DNA of 10,272 nt from Methanomassiliicoccaceae archaeon (lineage in GTDB: Archaea > Thermoplasmatota > Thermoplasmata > Methanomassiliicoccales > Methanomethylophilaceae): positions 1 to 10,272 of the forward strand of contig JAIRTZ010000046.1 in NCBI GenBank assembly GCA_031254685.1. The letters are read 5' to 3'. This document shows positions 6,026 to 10,272 of this stretch, in pieces (the stretch's first letter is position 1; each line of letters starts with the position of its first letter). The notes beneath the pieces were generated by a model. It was given only the letters and a program-made list of their open reading frames with translations, was not told where the DNA came from and made no database searches. Made by a program: the position numbers and the translations under genes.

Positions 6026-7316
6026 TTGCGCCCTTTGTGCCCCTGTCCCTGGAGAGGAACGCGGCGGCGCATGCCATGACGACCCAGAGGAACGCGAGGC
6101 CCCACATCGTCGTGAACTGCGACAGCGTCGGTGATTTTTCGTCGATCACGATCATCGATATCGTCTGCAGTATCCCGCCGCCCAGGAAGACCATCGTGTT
6201 GAACAATGCGATGACCGTCGCGGAGATCGCCACAGGGAACCATTCCTTCGCCTGTGCATATCCCAGCGACATGAAACCGCCGCAGAAGCCGAACATGAAA
6301 CACACGGATGCCCAGAACCAGAACATGTCCGCCCTGCCGGCCAGAAGCCAGATGATGCCCCAGACCGCGAGGAATCCCAGATTCGCGGAGAGCACTACTT
6401 TACGTTTGGAACCGACGCGCTTCGCGACACTGCTGGCGGTCGCGGTGCTTATCATCTTGCCGATGGCAAGGAACATGATCAGGACCGTTCCGACAAGCGC
6501 GGGCGAGAGCCCGAATACGTCGAAAACGTAAATATTCTTGAAAAATGAGGCGCCCCACCGCCCCTGGAACAGCATCATGGCACCGAATATGAAGAAATAC
6601 GCGAACGCGGGCATCCAGAAGGCGCGCCCGCTCCCGATGACGGTCATAATGCCCTCCCTGTGCGGCACCTTCTCGTATACCCTGCGGGATTCCCTCTCCT
6701 CCGGATAGATGTCATACATCTCCGCTCCCCCTATATCCGTGGGGCAGTTGCGCACGAATGTTATGCAGAGCGCCGCAAGCACCGCCGAAATGATGCCGAA
6801 CATAACGAAGAAGCCTCTCCATCCGATTGAATCGATGAGCATGAAGGCGGGCGCCGTCGCTATTATCCCCGCTAAGTTGCCGGTTGCGATGACATATCCG
6901 TTCATCTTTGCGAAATCCCTCTTCGCGAACCAGGCGACGATCACTTTCGTCAGCGGGACGTATATGGAGGCCATACCGCACGACATGACGATCTTCCCGA
7001 GATACAGGACCGTTTCCGAGTCAGCCAGCGATATGATGAACGTACCGGCGGTGACGACCGTAAGTGCAACGGAGAGTATCTTCCGGGGGCCCACCCTGTC
7101 CACCATAAGGCCGACGGGCAACTGAAGCGCAGCGTACACGTAGAAATAGATGGCGGACCAGAGCGTCGCGATGCCTCCGATGTCATCCACTATCGTCCGG
7201 TCTATGGCACCGGGAAGGTTCCTTTGAAGATATACCAGGAAGTATGCGGCCAAGAGTATCGCCAGGACGATCCACCTGTACCTGAGCGTTCTATCGGCCG
7301 CCGTATCCGGAACCAT
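6009..7316 (-). CDS. MFS transporter, 12 TM, substrate unknown
   Basis: 435 aa, highly hydrophobic, with about 12 predicted membrane segments in two halves. The central hydrophilic loop is at about 190-225 (CPTDIGGAEMYDIYPEERES onward). MFS motif A is clear at 69-80 (GLMVDRVGPRKI) and has a weaker counterpart in the second half (SSVAKRVGSKRK at 295-306). GWRGFFVMFG at 165-174 and AKEWFP at 356-361 recall the sugar-phosphate/organic-anion permease-like group (COG2271 type). The substrate cannot be assigned. The ATG at 7316 has GGGGGATGA about 4 nt upstream. It is divergent from an alpha/beta hydrolase across 110 bp, which suggests but does not prove a shared role, for example uptake of an ester or its product. 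It ends in a palindrome shared with the convergent glyA. Confidence 0.9.
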   Translation of the reverse strand: MVPDTAADRTLRYRWIVLAILLAAYFLVYLQRNLPGAIDRTIVDDIGGIATLWSAIYFYVYAALQLPVGLMVDRVGPRKILSVALTVVTAGTFIISLADSETVLYLGKIVMSCGMASIYVPLTKVIVAWFAKRDFAKMNGYVIATGNLAGIIATAPAFMLIDSIGWRGFFVMFGIISAVLAALCITFVRNCPTDIGGAEMYDIYPEERESRRVYEKVPHREGIMTVIGSGRAFWMPAFAYFFIFGAMMLFQGRWGASFFKNIYVFDVFGLSPALVGTVLIMFLAIGKMISTATASSVAKRVGSKRKVVLSANLGFLAVWGIIWLLAGRADMFWFWASVCFMFGFCGGFMSLGYAQAKEWFPVAISATVIALFNTMVFLGGGILQTISMIVIDEKSPTLSQFTTMWGLAFLWVVMACAAAFLSRDRGTKGAIKIRT

Positions 7317-7341
7317 GTTTCATCCCCCATGCATCCGTTTT

Positions 7342-7349
7342 ATTTTATA
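7342..7349 (-). promoter_or_regulatory. TATA box of the MFS gene
   Basis: The minus strand reads TATAAAAT, a near-ideal archaeal TATA box, centred about 30 nt upstream of the MFS ATG. Standard spacing would start transcription near 7319, leaving only a few leader nucleotides and cutting off the GGGGGATGA SD. The exact start therefore needs mapping. Confidence 0.6.
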
Positions 7350-7395
7350 CTGTCCCCGAAAATGAACATGCCTCCTTACGGCGGACATGAGCGGC

Positions 7396-7402
7396 TTTTA
7401 TC
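7396..7402 (+). promoter_or_regulatory. TATA-like box of the hydrolase gene, probably leaderless
   Basis: TTTTATC is centred about 28 nt before the ATG at 7427, and no SD-like sequence precedes that ATG (ATCATACCG). This matches the arrangement before the isomerase gene and suggests a leaderless transcript. Confidence 0.45.
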
Positions 7403-7426
7403 TACCAATGACAATCATACCGATGC

Positions 7427-8287
7427 ATGGACAAGAAAAGAGCCGCCGAGATGATGATCGGCACCCGCAGGATGTACACCGCACACTGGAAAGAAAGCGT
7501 TATCGCCAACATACGGTACGTGAACACATCGTACGGAAAGATACGTGTCCTGGAATACGGGTTCGATTCCGATGACGTGAGGCCGCTGTATGTGGACATC
7601 CACGGCGGGGGATACTGCGTCGGATACCCCGAGATGGACGAGGAGATAAATCTCATGATAAGGAAAGCGGCCGGTGTGAAGATAATAAGCATAGACTGGC
7701 CGAAGGCGCCCGAGAATCCGTACCCGATAGGCCAGGAAGCGACGTACGAAGTTATCAGACATTATTCCGACAACGCCGCGAAGTATGGGATTGACAAAGA
7801 GAACATAGGCATCGGAGGATACAGCTCCGGCGGTAACTTCGCGACCGCGATACCGATGAAGGCCAAGGAAAGGGGCCATTTCAAGATAAAGTACCAGATG
7901 CTCTGCTTCCCGGGCGTGGACATCCATACGGATCCCGATAAGAAAAAAGGGAGCGACAAAGTTCTCAACCGTGAGTTCCTGAAGGCGATACACGCCTGCT
8001 ATCTCTCGGACGAGGAGCACTCGATGCATCCGTACACATCGCCGAGATGGGCTTCGAAGGATACGCTCATCGGACTGCCGCCGGCGCTCCTGATACTGGC
8101 GGACCTCGATCCGTTATACGAGGAGGGCAGGGATTACGGCGAGAGGCTCACGGAGGCGGGCGTCGACGTCGAGACGCACGTTTTCACGGACGCCGATCAC
8201 GGCTTCATATACATGGGAAGGGACGAGGATAAAAAGAAAGCGTTCGGACTGATCGTGAACTTCATCAGCAGGCATTCGCAGGCGTGA
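7427..8287 (+). CDS. Alpha/beta hydrolase, HSL/acetyl-esterase family
   Basis: 286 aa, typical for single-domain hormone-sensitive-lipase-type esterases, which cleave short acyl esters. The oxyanion-hole motif is at 58-63 (IHGGGY). The nucleophile elbow is at 130-137 (GGYSSGGN), with Ser133 in the place of the usual GDSAGG serine. The acid is likely Asp228 (DLDPLYEEG at 226-234) and the base His258 (DADHGF at 255-260), so the triad is complete. WPKAPENPYP at 91-100 corresponds to the usual YRLAPEHPFP segment. No signal peptide or membrane segment is evident, so it is probably cytosolic. The natural substrate is unknown. Divergent from the MFS transporter and convergent with leuS, with only 4 nt between stops. 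Other nearby ATGs (7408, 7423) are out of frame. Confidence 0.88.
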   Translation: MDKKRAAEMMIGTRRMYTAHWKESVIANIRYVNTSYGKIRVLEYGFDSDDVRPLYVDIHGGGYCVGYPEMDEEINLMIRKAAGVKIISIDWPKAPENPYPIGQEATYEVIRHYSDNAAKYGIDKENIGIGGYSSGGNFATAIPMKAKERGHFKIKYQMLCFPGVDIHTDPDKKKGSDKVLNREFLKAIHACYLSDEEHSMHPYTSPRWASKDTLIGLPPALLILADLDPLYEEGRDYGERLTEAGVDVETHVFTDADHGFIYMGRDEDKKKAFGLIVNFISRHSQA

Positions 8288-8291
8288 ACGG

Positions 8292-10272
8292 TCATTCCAG
8301 ATATATCGCCGGCCTTCCGGGGATCGCGGCCTTCGATTTGCCCTGCGGATCGTAGATGCCGTCGTCATCGGCGGACATCACTTCCACCCTCACGCCGAGC
8401 TCGGAGGACATGAAATCCGCCGCAGATGAGAGATGATCGGACTCGTTCAGCCGCATCAGCGCCTTCCGCCCCTCGTTGGACGTCCTCGTCATATCGGTGG
8501 CGAACTTCTTCGCGAGTTCCGGCACCGCCTTTCCGTGCTTCCTTAACGATTCGTCGGCCATGCACGCCTTCGTCAGCGTCGGGATGTCCAGCTTGTTCCC
8601 GGATGCGAGGTCGAGCGCTATTCCCATGACCTTGACCTTCCATTTCTGCGTCGTATAAACGACGGCGCGCTTCGGCGACATCTCGGTGACCTTGATTATC
8701 TGAGCTATGTCGGATATCGTATCGCGGATCAGCGTCTCCCCGAATTCGGCGCTCGGGTCGTTCTTCGATACGTCCGGGATCTGATATTCCGCCGCCATTC
8801 CGTCGAAATTGCAGATGCTCCATAATTCCTCGGCTATGTGCGGCGTTATCGGCGACATCGCGGATATCCACATCCTCAGCGCCTCCCTTATCGTCTCGGG
8901 ATCGGACCCGCCCCTGCGGACGTACCACTTCAGGTCGTTGAACATCTCGAAATACGCTTCCGACGCCATTATCCGGAGGTCCAGTCTCTTCATTCCCTCG
9001 TGTATCGTCGATATGTGACCGCCGAACCTGGAGATGAGCCACCCGTCCACGCTGGACGCGCCCCCGTTCGTCGATGAGACAAGTTCTTCCGTCATGTTCA
9101 TTATCCGTTCTATGCGCTGGCGGTACGATATCACGATGTCCTCGTCCCATTCGACGTCCGCGTACGGGGACGCTATGTGCGCATAGTACAATCTTAACGA
9201 ATCCACGCCGAACTTCTCCGCCGCTCCCGGTATCGGCTGGGCGCCTCCCTTTGATTTTGAGATCTTCGATTTCTTGCCGGTGATGTACCAGTTCACCATT
9301 ATGCCGCGCGGACAGTCCTCCGGCGGGAGTATCGCGACGTGATTGAAAAGGAACGCCGGGAAGTGAACGGTCATATGGTCCTTTCCGCCGACGTTCAGAT
9401 CGAGCGGGTACCAGTAATCTATGTCCCCTTTGATCCTGTTCAGAAGCTCCTTCGGTATCTTCGTTCTCTTTGACACATCGTTCGCGGTGCCTTTTCCGAG
9501 GATCACGAAATCGAAGAAGCATTCGTCCATCTGTTCCGGCAGTATCTGTTTGCTGTTGGCGTACATCGATATCAGATAATATATCGGATACAGCGACGAA
9601 TCGGATATCGGCTCAATGATCCATTTCTCGTCGAACGGGAATCTCGTCCCAAGCCAGCTGCCCTGTCTCACGCACGCCCTCTCGCGGAACCAGTTGAGCA
9701 CGGTATGGACATTGTTCTGGTACTCGACGGGATTGATCTGCATCGTCCTGCAGTGGTCGCTGGTCCTCCGCGTGAGGTCCTCGTCCGCATAGTTGATGAA
9801 CCACTGGTCGTCGATCCTCTTTATCATGACGGGGTTCCCGCATCTGCATATCACTTCCTCGCTCAGGTCGTGGAACGTCTCCGCTTCGCCGGACGCGATC
9901 ATCTCCGCTTTCATCTTCTCCTTCGCGTCCTCCACGCGGAGGCCGGCGAACTTGCCGCAGATGTCCTTCATTTTTCCTGTGTGATACCCGTCCTTGTAGA
10001 CCTGCTTCTTCGCATCGATGAGTTTCGGGTCCCCGGAACGTTTGATGTTCATTTGATCGATGACGTCCTTCGCCGGGAAGTCGCCGTAACCCTCCATCGT
10101 TATTATCGATATCGGGACGGCGGAATCTATCTGTTCCTTCGTTAATTTGTATTCGGACATCATCGCCGGGTCGTTCTTTACCTCGTACAGCGATATCCAA
10201 TCGTCCGGCGCGTCCGACGGCACCGAGGTCACAAGACCGGTGCCCACCGCCGGGTCGCAGAACCTTGCCGGG
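8292..10272 (-). CDS. leuS: Leucyl-tRNA synthetase, archaeal type, N-terminus outside window
   Basis: The frame is open to the right edge, about 659 codons in the window. Archaeal LeuRS is usually about 900-970 aa, so roughly the first third, with the HIGH motif, lies outside. The methionine-like GTG at 10247 is internal, because the in-frame upstream residues RFCDPAVGTG continue the CP1 editing domain. Numbering from GTG 10247: editing motif GTGLVTSVPSDAPDDW at 2-17, zinc-ribbon-like ICRCGNP at 133-139, PLDLNVGGKDHMTVHF at 281-296, the KMSKS-class loop KISKSKGG at 328-335, the anticodon-binding helical domain at about 370-520, and the archaeal C-terminal tail ending PGRPAIYLE. It attaches leucine to tRNA-Leu and edits mischarged products. 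Ends TGA. Its KISKS loop keeps both lysines, so catalysis looks intact. Confidence 0.95.
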   Translation of the reverse strand, partial: PARFCDPAVGTGLVTSVPSDAPDDWISLYEVKNDPAMMSEYKLTKEQIDSAVPISIITMEGYGDFPAKDVIDQMNIKRSGDPKLIDAKKQVYKDGYHTGKMKDICGKFAGLRVEDAKEKMKAEMIASGEAETFHDLSEEVICRCGNPVMIKRIDDQWFINYADEDLTRRTSDHCRTMQINPVEYQNNVHTVLNWFRERACVRQGSWLGTRFPFDEKWIIEPISDSSLYPIYYLISMYANSKQILPEQMDECFFDFVILGKGTANDVSKRTKIPKELLNRIKGDIDYWYPLDLNVGGKDHMTVHFPAFLFNHVAILPPEDCPRGIMVNWYITGKKSKISKSKGGAQPIPGAAEKFGVDSLRLYYAHIASPYADVEWDEDIVISYRQRIERIMNMTEELVSSTNGGASSVDGWLISRFGGHISTIHEGMKRLDLRIMASEAYFEMFNDLKWYVRRGGSDPETIREALRMWISAMSPITPHIAEELWSICNFDGMAAEYQIPDVSKNDPSAEFGETLIRDTISDIAQIIKVTEMSPKRAVVYTTQKWKVKVMGIALDLASGNKLDIPTLTKACMADESLRKHGKAVPELAKKFATDMTRTSNEGRKALMRLNESDHLSSAADFMSSELGVRVEVMSADDDGIYDPQGKSKAAIPGRPAIYLE

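Larger units (their letters stand above)
7327..7430. repeat. 9-bp inverted repeat flanking the MFS/hydrolase divergent promoters
   Basis: CCATGCATC (7327-7335) and GATGCATGG (7422-7430) are perfect inverted copies, each near the start of one divergent gene: 11 nt before the MFS ATG, and overlapping the hydrolase ATG. In its own transcription direction each gene therefore has GATGCATGG downstream of its TATA element. Each copy has the palindromic core ATGCAT. A shared operator is possible; this is inference from symmetry and position. Confidence 0.45.

Noticed and set aside
8365..9522. A 385-codon frame on the minus strand inside leuS
   Set aside because: It is Arg/Gly/Asp-rich, typical of a shifted frame in GC-rich DNA, and overlaps the well-supported LeuRS frame throughout.
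8292..10247. LeuRS starting at GTG 10247
   Set aside because: The in-frame upstream residues belong to the editing-domain motif and no HIGH motif is present, so the gene continues beyond the window.
1..10272. CRISPR array, insertion sequence, tRNA or rRNA genes
   Set aside because: No regularly spaced repeats, transposase-like frame, terminal inverted repeats or cloverleaf sequence were seen; the gaps between genes are all under about 175 bases.

Overview
The window looks like a chromosomal segment from an archaeon, most plausibly a methanogen of the Thermoplasmata, order Methanomassiliicoccales. This is inference from several signs. The archaeal riboflavin set is present: RibC of the lumazine-synthase-like type, a nucleotidyltransferase-type FAD synthetase RibL, and an archaeal-type RibB. 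There is also a bifunctional phosphoglucose/phosphomannose isomerase and an archaeal-type LeuRS. AT-rich TATA-like elements sit about 25-28 nt upstream of start codons, and Shine-Dalgarno motifs of the GGTGA type precede internal operon genes. All eight genes whose 3' ends lie in the window stop with TGA or TAA and none with TAG, which fits (but does not prove) a lineage that reassigns TAG to pyrrolysine. Codon use is moderately GC-rich, with frequent ATA and AGG codons.

Layout. 1-1286 (minus, runs off the left edge): an AlbA_2/Schlafen-like ATP-binding protein with a C-terminal winged helix, which I read from the sequence from a GTG start. 1460-3464 (minus): a tight four-gene riboflavin/FAD operon in the order ribB-ribL-ribC-ribH. 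3634-4659 (plus): a PGI/PMI-type SIS-domain sugar-phosphate isomerase, divergent from the rib operon. 4723-6000 (plus): a divergent serine hydroxymethyltransferase. 6009-7316 (minus): a 12-TM MFS transporter, convergent with glyA. 7427-8287 (plus): an HSL-type alpha/beta hydrolase, divergent from the transporter. 8292-10272 (minus, runs off the right edge): the C-terminal two-thirds of leucyl-tRNA synthetase.

How the genes work together. RibB makes the four-carbon unit, RibH joins it to the pyrimidine, RibC dismutates two lumazines to riboflavin, and RibL adenylates FMN to FAD. The early pathway steps and riboflavin kinase are not in the window. The remaining genes are housekeeping (sugar-phosphate isomerisation, one-carbon/serine-glycine metabolism, leucine charging) plus a transporter and an esterase of unknown substrate that face away from each other across a 110-bp control region.

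I found no mobile element, CRISPR array, RNA gene or obvious new multi-gene system. The more interesting signals are short dyad symmetries at gene boundaries: a hairpin enclosing the start codon of the Schlafen-like gene, a 9-bp inverted repeat spanning the transporter/hydrolase region, a 7-bp inverted repeat in the rib/pgi divergent promoter, and a palindrome containing both stop codons of the convergent glyA/MFS pair. No stretch longer than about 175 bases lacks a gene.
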